6,972 nucleotides of DNA from Alphaproteobacteria bacterium (GCA_024639035.1 JAHEJE010000161.1:1-6972); one strand, 5' to 3'; numbered from the stretch's first letter, positions 1-6,868 are shown. Translations and numbers: made by a program. Notes: generated by a model not told the origin, from the letters alone.

Positions 1-276
1 AGCGAGCAGGTCGCCAGGGCAATGGCCGAAGGCGCGCTGCAGCACTCCGCCGCCGATCTGGCGGTATCGGTGACCGGAATTGCCGGACCCGGCGGCGGCA
101 GCAGGCAAAAGCCGGTCGGCCTGGTTCATCTGGCTGCTGCGCGCCGCGACAACCCGACCCTGCACCGCCGTCTCGCCTGCGGCGACATCGGCCGCAACGC
201 CATCCGGCAGGCCAGTCTCGATGCAGCGTTTGACCTGCTGATCCGGCAAATGACCAGCGGCAGTCAGTTCGCCTGA
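1..276 (+). CDS. CinA-family protein, C-terminal part (nicotinamide-nucleotide amidase PncC-like), 5' partial
   Basis: Reading frame 1 is open from the first base, so the start lies outside the window and only the last 91 residues are seen. The visible part contains VTGIAGPGGGS (about residues 24-34) followed by KPVGLVHLA, the hallmark glycine-rich stretch of the CinA C-terminal domain. Known proteins with this domain deamidate nicotinamide mononucleotide to nicotinate mononucleotide in pyridine-nucleotide salvage, in the cytoplasm. It cannot be told from here whether the protein is the short stand-alone form (about 160-170 aa) or the long form with an N-terminal MoaB-like domain. The TGA stop overlaps the end of the opposite-strand kinase-like gene by 13 bp. 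The family call is firm; the enzymatic activity is inferred from the family. Confidence 0.9.
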   Translation, partial: SEQVARAMAEGALQHSAADLAVSVTGIAGPGGGSRQKPVGLVHLAAARRDNPTLHRRLACGDIGRNAIRQASLDAAFDLLIRQMTSGSQFA

Positions 277-2135
277 GACGGCTTTGCGGAACGGCCCCAG
301 GCGCCGAGCGTATGGGATTGCACCCGGTCGAGCGTCAACGGTTTGCCGATTGCTCTCACCGCGTCTTCTTCCGGTAGCACCGCGGCCAACCCGGCCTTGG
401 CATCGCCATCGCGGCAGGCTTTGCGAAAACCGGCCGGATCGAGCATGGCAACCTGGCCGCCTTCCAACCGGGCATAGACCGTACCGGTCTCCTGGTCGGC
501 GAAGTTGACCACCGGAATGACCTCGGTACAGTTCCGCAGAAACTTCACATTGTGCGCAGCCGCGAACGCACCGTCATCCGGGTACACCTCGGCACGGCTC
601 ATGGCATTGATGTTGATGCGGCGGTAACGGTCGACAGCAATCATTCTCTCGACATCGAGGATGTTGAGCTCGCCGTTCCAGCCGAACGCAACCGTGCGCG
701 GCGACTGCCCCAATGGCACCGAGTTGTCGAGGAACTCGCAGTGCACCTGCTTGCCCTGGCGCAGCGCCCAGGTGAAGTAGAGCTGCGGCATCCCCGTATA
801 GGCCTCGACGTTGTGATCGAGCAGATCATCGACCGCCTTGTAGCGGCCGAACGCCCGGCCGCGTTTCCAGGCCCGCTCGACGGTTTCCTCCGGCGGGGTG
901 ATCAAGAAAAACATGTAGACCAGATCGCCGAACCGGGTGAGCAGCCGGCCGCCGCCCTCCTCGTTGGGATTGGTGGCAAAGCTGTCGAAGCGGAACCGGT
1001 CGATCAACAGATGCGAAATCGCCTTGCGCTCGCCCTTCGCTGCCATGTAGCGGTCGAGCTTTGCATCGATCACCCCGACTTCGTGGCCGGTCAGCGACCC
1101 AGCATAGCGGCTCGCCTCGCCAAGGCCATCGTAGTCGAGCAGGAACTTGCGCCAGATGTCCGGGCTGATCAGGGCGAAATCCTCCCAGGCGACGCCTATT
1201 CTGCGCGCCAGCAGCTTCTGCAGCGGCCGCAGCGTGCTCTTGCCGGCCGCCGATGCGCCCTTGACGTTCATGATGATCGGATGGTCCTGGATCGGCAGCC
1301 GGCGATATCCCAGCGCCGAGACGGCCTCGTCGAACAGCGGTGCGATAGCCTCGCCGAGCATCGAACTGCCGTGCTCGTTGGCCACCAGGGTGGCGACCAT
1401 GCCGGCAATCATGTCGGGATCGCCGAGCAGCCGCCCCCTGGTGTTGACGATCGAAGTCACCACGGTATGCAAACCCTGCGCGACCGCTACCGGCAAGCCG
1501 CCGCCCGCTGCAGCCTGACGCTGCCATTCGCCGATTGCCGCCTCCAGACGTTCAGCACCGTCCCCGGCTGCCGGTGCCGGCGGCGGCATCTTCCTGGCCA
1601 GACCGAGACGGGCCAGCAGTCCGGGCTTCTGCGACCCCCCGGACACCGCCTGGCGAGGCTGTTGCGTGGCCTCATCGAGCATGGCGCGCGCCATATCGTG
1701 GGCCTCCTCGATCAACGCGGCATGGCGCTTGACCAGGTCCGGCATGTGCCCGGCGATAGTCCGCTCAAGGATGGCTGACACCATGGCGCGGAAATTGATG
1801 CCGAGATCGCCATAGTCCTCGCCATCGGCGACCGACAGATCGGTCATCACCCGGATCAGCACCTCATGGGTCACCAGCCGCTCGGGGCGAAAGCGCACCA
1901 GTTCATATTCATCGATGCCGGTAAAACTGCTCAGCTCGCGCGCCTCGGCAAGGTCGGTCGCCACATTGTCGGGGCGGAACATGCTCGACAGGTGCTGAAA
2001 CTTGGCCGGTATCGAAGACTCGATGCCGGGGTTCCAGGGGCCGACCTCGGCGGCGTTTGGCAAATGTTCCATCGCCGTACTATAGGTGAGCGACCGAACC
2101 GGCCAAAGCCGTTTGACCACAGCGCAAATCCTCAT
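264..2135 (-). CDS. Large P-loop protein with a zeta-toxin-like kinase core, function unknown
   Basis: A 623-residue protein I cannot name. With the ATG at 2135 as residue 1, a Walker A motif GASAAGKST lies at about 293-301 (nt 1233-1259), after a beta-strand-like IIMNV. Then come SPDIWRKF (324-331), a helical TGHEVGVIDAKL, a strand LLIDRF (376-381), a second strand YMFFLITPP (about 407-415) and an arginine/lysine-rich stretch (WKRGRAFGRYK) that could be a lid. This order matches zeta-toxin/AAA_33 P-loop kinases. The first ~290 residues include a helical region, a PPPAP linker near 184-188 and more helices; the last ~130 residues match nothing I know. No signal peptide or membrane segment is seen. 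Start choice: GGAG (2144-2147) lies 8 nt before this ATG, with AGGAGG (2150-2155) 14 nt before it. An internal ATG at 2072 and a TTG at 2165 are alternatives. It is transcribed divergently from the ureidoglycine aminohydrolase gene. The kinase fold is an inference; substrate and role are unknown. Confidence 0.85.
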   Translation of the reverse strand: MRICAVVKRLWPVRSLTYSTAMEHLPNAAEVGPWNPGIESSIPAKFQHLSSMFRPDNVATDLAEARELSSFTGIDEYELVRFRPERLVTHEVLIRVMTDLSVADGEDYGDLGINFRAMVSAILERTIAGHMPDLVKRHAALIEEAHDMARAMLDEATQQPRQAVSGGSQKPGLLARLGLARKMPPPAPAAGDGAERLEAAIGEWQRQAAAGGGLPVAVAQGLHTVVTSIVNTRGRLLGDPDMIAGMVATLVANEHGSSMLGEAIAPLFDEAVSALGYRRLPIQDHPIIMNVKGASAAGKSTLRPLQKLLARRIGVAWEDFALISPDIWRKFLLDYDGLGEASRYAGSLTGHEVGVIDAKLDRYMAAKGERKAISHLLIDRFRFDSFATNPNEEGGGRLLTRFGDLVYMFFLITPPEETVERAWKRGRAFGRYKAVDDLLDHNVEAYTGMPQLYFTWALRQGKQVHCEFLDNSVPLGQSPRTVAFGWNGELNILDVERMIAVDRYRRININAMSRAEVYPDDGAFAAAHNVKFLRNCTEVIPVVNFADQETGTVYARLEGGQVAMLDPAGFRKACRDGDAKAGLAAVLPEEDAVRAIGKPLTLDRVQSHTLGAWGRSAKPSQAN

Positions 2136-2255
2136 GGTGAAATCTCCGGCCTCCTGGCGTCCCAATCGATTTCGCGCAAACCGGGCGGCGACAAGTGCCG
2201 TGGGAATATGGCATTATCCCGGTCACCGCTGCTGCGGCCCTGCGATGACGAACAT

Positions 2256-2259
2256 GGAG
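2256..2259 (+). promoter_or_regulatory. Ribosome binding site deciding the ureidoglycine aminohydrolase start
   Basis: GGAG lies 6 nt before the GTG at 2266. The two in-frame ATGs just upstream (2245 and 2254) have no purine-rich sequence at a useful distance. This favours the GTG start, giving a protein that begins (M)SDPFYYVPEGGLP. It is a judgement from spacing only. Confidence 0.5.
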
Positions 2260-2265
2260 ACCCCG

Positions 2266-3087
2266 GTGTCAGATCCGTTCTACTACGTGCCCGAGGGCGG
2301 CCTGCCCGCACAGACCGAGCTGATGACCGGGCGGGCCGTGTTTACCGATGCCTATGCGGTACTGCCCAAGGGCACGATGCGCGATATCGTGGTCAGCGCC
2401 CTGCCCCACTGGCAAAACACCCGTGCCTGGATCCTCGCCCGGCCGCTGTCCGGGTTTGCCGAGACGTTCAGCCAATACATCATGGAGGTCTCCCCCGGTG
2501 GCGGCAGCACAAGGCCGGAACCGGATGCATCGGCCGAGGCTGCCCTGTTCGTCGTCGACGGCAACCCGTCGCTGACCATCGCCGGCACCCGCCATGACCT
2601 CCGCCCGGGCAGCTTTGTCTATGTGCCGCCAGCAACCGACTGGTCGCTCGCCAACGAAACCGGCGCTCTGGCCCGGTTCCACTGGATCCGAAAATCCTAC
2701 GAGCCGGTTGACGGCTTCGATGCGCCCGATCCCGTGGTCGGCAACGAACAGGACATCGCCCCGGTCGCCATGCCCGACACCGACGGCCGCTGGGCCACGA
2801 CCCGGTTCGTCGACCCCGATGACCTGCGCCATGACATGCACGTCACCATCGTCACCTTCGAACCGGGCGGCGTCATTCCGTTCGAGGAAACCCACGTCAT
2901 GGAGCACGGTCTTTATGTGCTGGAGGGCAAGGCGGTCTACCTGCTCAACAAGGACTGGGTCGAGGTCGAGGCCGGCGACTTCATGTGGCTGCGCGCATTC
3001 TGTCCGCAGGCCTGCTACGCCGGCGGGCCCGGCCGCTTCCGCTATCTACTGTACAAGGACGTCAACCGCCACCCGAAGCTGCGCTAG
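2266..3087 (+). CDS. allE: (S)-ureidoglycine aminohydrolase (bicupin)
   Basis: The enzyme hydrolyses (S)-ureidoglycine to (S)-ureidoglycolate and ammonia, in the cytoplasm, in the allantoin/ureide branch of purine breakdown. The 273-residue protein has two cupin domains (about 45-125 and 180-262). The second carries the metal site as E208, H210, H214 and Q248. Their spacing (E-x-H-x3-H, then 34 residues to Q) equals that of Glu235/His237/His241/Gln275 in the plant enzyme, a Mn2+ site as I recall it. Y225, Y260 and K264 fall where I recall the plant substrate-contact residues Tyr252, Tyr287 and Lys291. Conserved stretches include RPLSGFAETFSQYIMEV and FCPQACYAGGPG. Length is close to the E. 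coli protein (about 260 aa). No other ureide gene is in the window, so its pathway partners must be elsewhere. GTG 2266 was chosen for its GGAG; ATG 2245 or 2254 are possible. The 3' end overlaps the COQ10-like gene by 26 bp. Confidence 0.93.
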   Translation: MSDPFYYVPEGGLPAQTELMTGRAVFTDAYAVLPKGTMRDIVVSALPHWQNTRAWILARPLSGFAETFSQYIMEVSPGGGSTRPEPDASAEAALFVVDGNPSLTIAGTRHDLRPGSFVYVPPATDWSLANETGALARFHWIRKSYEPVDGFDAPDPVVGNEQDIAPVAMPDTDGRWATTRFVDPDDLRHDMHVTIVTFEPGGVIPFEETHVMEHGLYVLEGKAVYLLNKDWVEVEAGDFMWLRAFCPQACYAGGPGRFRYLLYKDVNRHPKLR

Positions 3088-3541
3088 CGCCATAAAGCGC
3101 TTCGGCGCGGTGCTCGAAGGCCCGCATGATCTTGCGCACGGCCAGGTCGAAGGCGTTTGAAAGCGCAAACTGCAGCACCCGGCTCGACATCTGATAGTCG
3201 ATGGAAAATTCAATATCGCAGCTTCGATCGGTCACCGCGTGGACACGCCAGCGGTTGTCGATGTGTCTGACCGGCCCCCGGTTGGACAGCGACCTGACCG
3301 ACAGCCGGCCGGGGTCGCAGGTTACCTCGCTCAGCAACCGCTCCCTGAACCCCAGCTTGTCGTAGACGATCAAGAGTTCGGCCTCGAATTGCCGGATGCC
3401 GTCATCCGAGGTGCGCTCGTTCCACACCCGCGCGCCCTGACACAGCGGCAAGAACGCACCATAGGCGCCAACATCGGCGATGATGGCGTAGATGTTCGCT
3501 GCCGGATAGGCAACGCGCCGCGTCACATTGTAGTGCGGCAT
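3062..3541 (-). CDS. COQ10/RatA-like polyketide cyclase (START-domain ubiquinone-binding protein)
   Basis: A 159-residue protein made of one START/SRPBCC-like domain: an N-terminal strand and helix (PHYNVTRRVAYPAANIYAIIADV), the FLPLCQGARV region typical of COQ10 homologues, a run of beta strands, and a long C-terminal helix (about 122-150). Members bind ubiquinone and support respiratory electron transfer; COQ10 in mitochondria is the model. E. coli RatA belongs to the same family, and automatic pipelines often call such genes toxins. Nothing here suggests a toxin-antitoxin pair, so the quinone-binding role is preferred. The ATG follows the lipA stop by 9 nt with no good Shine-Dalgarno site, which suggests translational coupling to lipA. 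It ends inside the opposite-strand ureidoglycine aminohydrolase gene. The short glycine/serine-rich tail is probably disordered. Confidence 0.9.
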   Translation of the reverse strand: MPHYNVTRRVAYPAANIYAIIADVGAYGAFLPLCQGARVWNERTSDDGIRQFEAELLIVYDKLGFRERLLSEVTCDPGRLSVRSLSNRGPVRHIDNRWRVHAVTDRSCDIEFSIDYQMSSRVLQFALSNAFDLAVRKIMRAFEHRAEALYGASAASGGG

Positions 3542-3550
3542 TCCGGGGCT

Positions 3551-4507
3551 CTATTGTGCGGTTCTGGCATTGCGCGCCGCCCGCAGGCGAGCAAAGTCAT
3601 CGCCGGCATGATGCGACGAGCGCGTCAACGGGCTGGCCGAGACCATCGCAAAGCCCTTGGAATAGGCGGTCTTTTCCAGCCCCGAAAATTCCTCCGGTGT
3701 CCAGAAGCGGTCGATGGCGGCGTGTTTGCGTGTCGGCTGGAGGTACTGACCGATGGTGATGAAATCGATGTCGGCGGTGCGCATGTCGTCCATCACCTGC
3801 AGGATGTCCTCGCGGGTTTCGCCAAGGCCGACCATGATCCCCGACTTGGTGAACATCTGCGGATCCAGTTCCTTCACCCGCTGCAGCAGCCGCAGGGAAT
3901 GGAAATAGCGGGCGCCGGGACGGATTTTCAGATAGAGGTGCGGGACCGTTTCAAGGTTGTGGTTGAAGACATCAGGTTTTGCTTCAACTACAACCTCCAA
4001 TGCACCGTTTTTACGCAAAAAATCAGGCGTCAAAACCTCGATCGTCGTGGCCGGAGACCGTTGCCGGATCGCGCCGATGACCGCAGCAAAATGCGCCGCA
4101 CCGCCGTCTGCCAGATCATCGCGGTCGACCGAGGTGATGACCGCATGGTTGAGCCCCATGCGGGCAACCGCATCGGCAACGCTTTCCGGTTCGCGCGGAT
4201 CGAGGGCATCGGGCAATCCCGTGCGCACGTTGCAGAACGCGCAGGCGCGGGTGCAGGTATCGCCCATGATCATGAAGGTGGCGTGCTTTTTCTCCCAACA
4301 TTCGCCGATGTTGGGACAGCCCGCCTCCTCGCACACGGTCACCAGATTGTTGCCGCGCACGATTTCGCGGGTCTTGTGATAGGCCGGCGAGCCTGGCGCC
4401 TTTACCCTGATCCAGTCCGGCTTGCGCAACACCGGCGTATCCGGCCGGTGCGCCTTTTCGGGATGGCGTGGGCGGTCACTTCGTGATGTGTCGAGAACAG
4501 TGACCAT
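3551..4507 (-). CDS. lipA: Lipoyl synthase (radical SAM)
   Basis: LipA inserts two sulfur atoms into protein-bound octanoyl groups to make the lipoyl cofactor of pyruvate and 2-oxoglutarate dehydrogenases and the glycine cleavage H protein. In the 318 residues, the auxiliary-cluster cysteines are C59, C64 and C70 (CEEAGCPNIGEC), and the radical-SAM cysteines are C85, C89 and C92 (CTRACAFC). The C-terminal RSSHHA (296-301) is the RSSYHA-type motif whose serine ligates the auxiliary cluster. Other family stretches are FNHNLETVP, RPGARYFHSLRLLQRVK and GIMVGLGET. Length is normal and all key residues are present. GGGAG (4513-4517) lies 5 nt before the ATG. The gene starts 12 nt after the 81-aa membrane protein gene and is followed 9 nt later by the COQ10-like gene, so all are probably on one mRNA. 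The first ~25 residues are charged and poorly conserved, as usual. Confidence 0.98.
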   Translation of the reverse strand: MVTVLDTSRSDRPRHPEKAHRPDTPVLRKPDWIRVKAPGSPAYHKTREIVRGNNLVTVCEEAGCPNIGECWEKKHATFMIMGDTCTRACAFCNVRTGLPDALDPREPESVADAVARMGLNHAVITSVDRDDLADGGAAHFAAVIGAIRQRSPATTIEVLTPDFLRKNGALEVVVEAKPDVFNHNLETVPHLYLKIRPGARYFHSLRLLQRVKELDPQMFTKSGIMVGLGETREDILQVMDDMRTADIDFITIGQYLQPTRKHAAIDRFWTPEEFSGLEKTAYSKGFAMVSASPLTRSSHHAGDDFARLRAARNARTAQ

Positions 4508-4519
4508 AAGGTCTCCCGA

Positions 4520-4765
4520 TCAGGCGCGCGTCTGGATCATGCGGTAGCCGTAGATCAGCAGGCAGGCGCCGGCGACGGCCTTGATCAGATAGCCAATCAA
4601 GCCCGGAAGAACCGGCCCGAAGACCATTCCGAGCAGAACATTCATCACCAGTGCACCGACAATGCCGAGCACGATGTTCATCACCAGACCGGTGTCGAAC
4701 TTCATGATTTTTTCAGCGATCCAGCCAGCCAGACCGCCGACGATGATAGCTCCAATCCAACCCAT
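4520..4765 (-). CDS. GlsB/YeaQ/YmgE family small membrane protein (81 aa)
   Basis: A small, very hydrophobic protein with three predicted transmembrane segments: about 3-20 (with GGLAGWIAEKIM), 28-49 (with NIVLGIVGA) and 53-75. The GWIAEK and glycine-rich helix patterns are typical of the GlsB/YeaQ/YmgE (transglycosylase-associated) family. Members sit in the inner membrane and are often linked to general stress responses; the biochemical role is unknown and the transglycosylase name is historical. GGAGG (4774-4778) lies 8 nt before the ATG, a strong ribosome site. It is the second of two neighbouring family members and lies directly upstream of lipA (12 nt), so it is probably co-transcribed with it. 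Confidence 0.92.
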   Translation of the reverse strand: MGWIGAIIVGGLAGWIAEKIMKFDTGLVMNIVLGIVGALVMNVLLGMVFGPVLPGLIGYLIKAVAGACLLIYGYRMIQTRA

Positions 4766-4780
4766 GACAATTTCCTCCGT

Positions 4781-5077
4781 TTAGCCGCGCCGGCCCTTGA
4801 GCATCCTGTATGCAGTGATTAATAGCACCGCACCGATGACCGAAACCAGCAAATTTCCCCAGAACCAGCCCTGGAAGACCACGCCGAGGCGCAGCCCGAG
4901 AACGTTGGCCAGCCAGCCGCCGACGAACGAACCGGCGATGCCGATGACGATGTTGGTCAGCAGACCATGATCGCCACTCGTCAGTTTTTCGGCGATCCAC
5001 CCTGCAATCGCGCCAATGAGCAGGGTGCCGAAAATGCCGACACCACCGCCAAGATCCATCAAAGATTGTGCTTCCAT
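4781..5077 (-). CDS. GlsB/YeaQ/YmgE family small membrane protein (98 aa)
   Basis: A paralogue of the next gene downstream, with the same layout: transmembrane segments at about 14-31 (GAIAGWIAEKL), 39-60 (TNIVIGIAGSFVGGWLANVLG) and 70-92. The linker between segments two and three is longer and aromatic (VFQGWFWGN). Role as for the family: an inner-membrane protein associated with stress, function unproven. The ATG at 5077 has GGGAG (5088-5092) 10 nt upstream; an internal ATG six codons later has no ribosome site. The gene ends 15 nt before the 81-aa paralogue and is likely first in the operon running through lipA to the COQ10-like gene. The two proteins differ well beyond their shared motifs, so this is not a recent duplication. 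Confidence 0.92.
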   Translation of the reverse strand: MEAQSLMDLGGGVGIFGTLLIGAIAGWIAEKLTSGDHGLLTNIVIGIAGSFVGGWLANVLGLRLGVVFQGWFWGNLLVSVIGAVLLITAYRMLKGRRG

Positions 5078-5193
5078 CTGAAATTTGCTCCCGGTCTTTT
5101 CACAGTTGCATCACATATGGCCCAAGAGGCAGGGCGGATCAAGACGCCACAGCAAGCCCGGGCTCCCGTCCGCGGCTGGATCACCGGCCTGCG
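5078..5193. other. Spacer between antiporter gene and the GlsB-lipA operon
   Basis: 116 nt separate the antiporter stop from the first GlsB-like start. This is the most likely place for the promoter of the GlsB-GlsB-lipA-COQ10 operon. I see no convincing -35/-10 pair and no terminator with a T run; the only symmetric piece is a 10-bp palindrome AGCCCGGGCT at 5155-5164. Read-through from the antiporter gene cannot be excluded. Confidence 0.4.
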
Positions 5194-6369
5194 TTATTCG
5201 TCTTTGTCGGTTGCCTCGCCCACCCGGCGCACTGCCACCAGGGTGAGCAACGGACCCGCCAACTCGAAGACCAGTGTCGTGGCGATGGTCAGCGCAATGA
5301 GCGTTTCGCGCCATTCGGGGAAATGATTGCCCGCCACCAACGCCATGCCGAGCGCCACGCCGGCCTGTGGCGTCAGTGCCAATCCCACCCAGCGGCGCTG
5401 GACCGCCGGCATGCCGGCTGCCCTGGCCCCGGCCCAGCCGCCGGCAACGCGCGACAGCATACGCAGCCCGATGAACCCGGCCCCGATCCAGCCGACGGCC
5501 GCAAGACTGCCAGGGTCGAAGGTCGCCCCGGCCAGCACGAAGAACAGCACCATGAACGGCCATTCGACATGCTCGATCTCGTGAAACGGCCGGTCGTGAT
5601 GTCGCGCCAGGTTGGCCACCGCAAGCCCGGCAACGATTCCCGCCAGGAGGAACGACACATGCAGCCACAACGACAGCCCGGCGCACAGGAAGACGATACC
5701 CAGCGCCTCGGACTGCGACGGCTTGCCCGCTTGCAGCCGTCCGGTCAGATAGGCCGCCGGCAGCCCGATGACCAGGCCGACGGCAATAGCACCGAACAGC
5801 TCCCAGCCGCCGGTGGCGATCACCTGCCATGCGGCATCGCCCGCCATCGTCTTTGCCAAGACCAGAAGCAGGCTGAAGGCAATGATGCCCCAGGCGTCGT
5901 CGACGGCCACGATGCCACGCACGGTGTCGGTGAAGCTGCCCTTGGCGCCGGATTGCTCGACGACATCATTGACCGCAGCCGGGTCGGTGGCCGTGGCGAT
6001 ACCGGCGAGCAGCAGGCACAGCACGACCGGAACCCCGAAAACGTACAGCCCGCCCGCCGTGACCACCACCGTGAGCGCCACGATGGTGAGCGATACGGTT
6101 ATGATGGCGCGGCCGTGGTCGCGCAGCGCCTGCCGGGACATGGTGCCGCCGAGCAGGAAGGCGACCATGGTGAGCGCCACCGTGGCGAGGAAATCGTACC
6201 AGGCCGCAAGCGCCTGCGGGATCACGTCGAAACCGGCCGGCCCGGCAACGACCCCGCACAACACCAGCAGACTGACCCGGGGCAGCCGGGTGCGCCGGCC
6301 GAACTCATCGGCCACGAGGCCCAGCAGCAGGAGCCCGCCCAGTCCGAGAAGTGCCAGATGCGATTCCAT
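5194..6369 (-). CDS. Cation:proton antiporter (CPA2 / Na+/H+ exchanger type)
   Basis: A 391-residue integral membrane protein that probably exchanges Na+ or K+ for protons across the inner membrane. About 11-12 hydrophobic segments fill nearly the whole length. Ion-site features are ATATDP (125-130, the T-D-P of the unwound fourth-helix-like segment) and VAVDDAWGI (154-162, the paired aspartates of the fifth, typical of electrogenic CPA2 members). GLRMLSR (301-307) and LTPQAGVALGMAL (332-344) are the usual later-helix motifs. It is short: there is no C-terminal RCK/TrkA-N domain, so no sign of nucleotide-controlled gating as in KefB/KefC. The ATG at 6369 has no clear Shine-Dalgarno sequence, but no better start was seen. 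It lies on the same strand as the GlsB-lipA operon, 116 nt upstream, and may be a separate unit. The family is firm; ion specificity cannot be read from sequence. Confidence 0.93.
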   Translation of the reverse strand: MESHLALLGLGGLLLLGLVADEFGRRTRLPRVSLLVLCGVVAGPAGFDVIPQALAAWYDFLATVALTMVAFLLGGTMSRQALRDHGRAIITVSLTIVALTVVVTAGGLYVFGVPVVLCLLLAGIATATDPAAVNDVVEQSGAKGSFTDTVRGIVAVDDAWGIIAFSLLLVLAKTMAGDAAWQVIATGGWELFGAIAVGLVIGLPAAYLTGRLQAGKPSQSEALGIVFLCAGLSLWLHVSFLLAGIVAGLAVANLARHHDRPFHEIEHVEWPFMVLFFVLAGATFDPGSLAAVGWIGAGFIGLRMLSRVAGGWAGARAAGMPAVQRRWVGLALTPQAGVALGMALVAGNHFPEWRETLIALTIATTLVFELAGPLLTLVAVRRVGEATDKDE

Positions 6370-6548
6370 GTCAGATTCGTCGCCGAACCGTTTGCGCCGT
6401 CAGGGATGAGTCGACGACAGGCTATCAGGACGGTATGGGACTGGCCAGCACAGAGCGCCGGCATGCTGATCTCGCTTGCCATCGGCCGGCGAACACGACT
6501 GCGCCACCGGCCCGGACGCGCCGGCCGGCAAGAGCAGGAAGGGAAAGA

Positions 6549-6629
6549 CGGAATGCCGGAACGGACCGGCGAAGACGCCTTCTATAGGGTTGGAAGTGGG
6601 CACGGGGACCAGCCCGAACCGGCATTCCG
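6549..6629. repeat. Long inverted repeat with 11-bp perfect arms enclosing two hairpins
   Basis: CGGAATGCCGG at 6549-6559 is the exact reverse complement of CCGGCATTCCG at 6619-6629. The 59-nt interior holds two further possible stems: GGCG-AAGA-CGCC (6568-6579) and GGGC/GCCC (6598-6601 with 6612-6615). Folded as RNA this would be a three-way junction closed by a GC-rich stem. It could be an intergenic palindromic element of the kind known in rhizobia, a structured leader or small RNA, or chance in GC-rich DNA. The arms are seen directly; the function is unknown. Confidence 0.55.
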
Positions 6630-6633
6630 CCAC

Positions 6634-6650
6634 GGTTTGTTACGCAAACC
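6634..6650. repeat. Short perfect hairpin
   Basis: GGTTTG (6634-6639) and CAAACC (6645-6650) form a 6-bp stem around a TTACG loop, 4 nt after the larger inverted repeat. No T run follows on either strand, so it is not a typical intrinsic terminator. It may belong to the same structured element as its neighbour. Confidence 0.4.
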
Positions 6651-6868
6651 CTCGTACGGTCTCCTCGCCTGGCTTTGTCTGTCCCGCGCCATGTCAGATC
6701 GGCGCGGTCCATCATCCAGACGGATTACCTCAATCGGCGCCTGACGTTTCCGCCAGGGGCCGCACGCAGGGGCGCTGGAACCCGGAAAGCAGGGCCATTA
6801 GGGGCGACACGACCAACCGGCCCTATCTGCAGGACACAATCCATCATCGCCAACCCCTCCCTTCTCCT

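Noticed and set aside
552..1778. Long + strand open frame (408 codons)
   Set aside because: It lies opposite the kinase-like gene, which has a clear Walker A motif and coherent protein sequence. The + frame is rich in R, H, Q and D with no motif, as expected for a shadow in GC-rich DNA.
2086..2265. Upstream extension of the ureidoglycine aminohydrolase gene to an ATG-type start near 2086
   Set aside because: The extra ~60 residues do not resemble the family N-terminus and would overlap the start of the divergent gene; GGAG before GTG 2266 gives a normal-length protein.
3239..4486. Long + strand open frame (415 codons)
   Set aside because: It is antisense to lipA and the COQ10-like gene, both certain from conserved motifs; the composition is that of a shadow frame.
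5155..5164. Palindrome AGCCCGGGCT as a possible terminator or operator
   Set aside because: It has no loop and no T run and is only 10 bp long, well within chance for GC-rich DNA.
6425..6715. Small - strand open frame (96 codons) upstream of the antiporter
   Set aside because: Arginine-rich, low-complexity translation with no ribosome site or motif; it also spans the inverted-repeat element.
6601..6720. Possible RNase P, SRP or tmRNA gene in the gene-free region
   Set aside because: None of the conserved core sequences of these RNAs could be found on either strand.
5068..6744. Very long + strand open frame (558 codons)
   Set aside because: It is mostly antisense to the antiporter gene. The translation is rich in R, Q, H, G and P with no domain; its length is a by-product of high GC and few stops.
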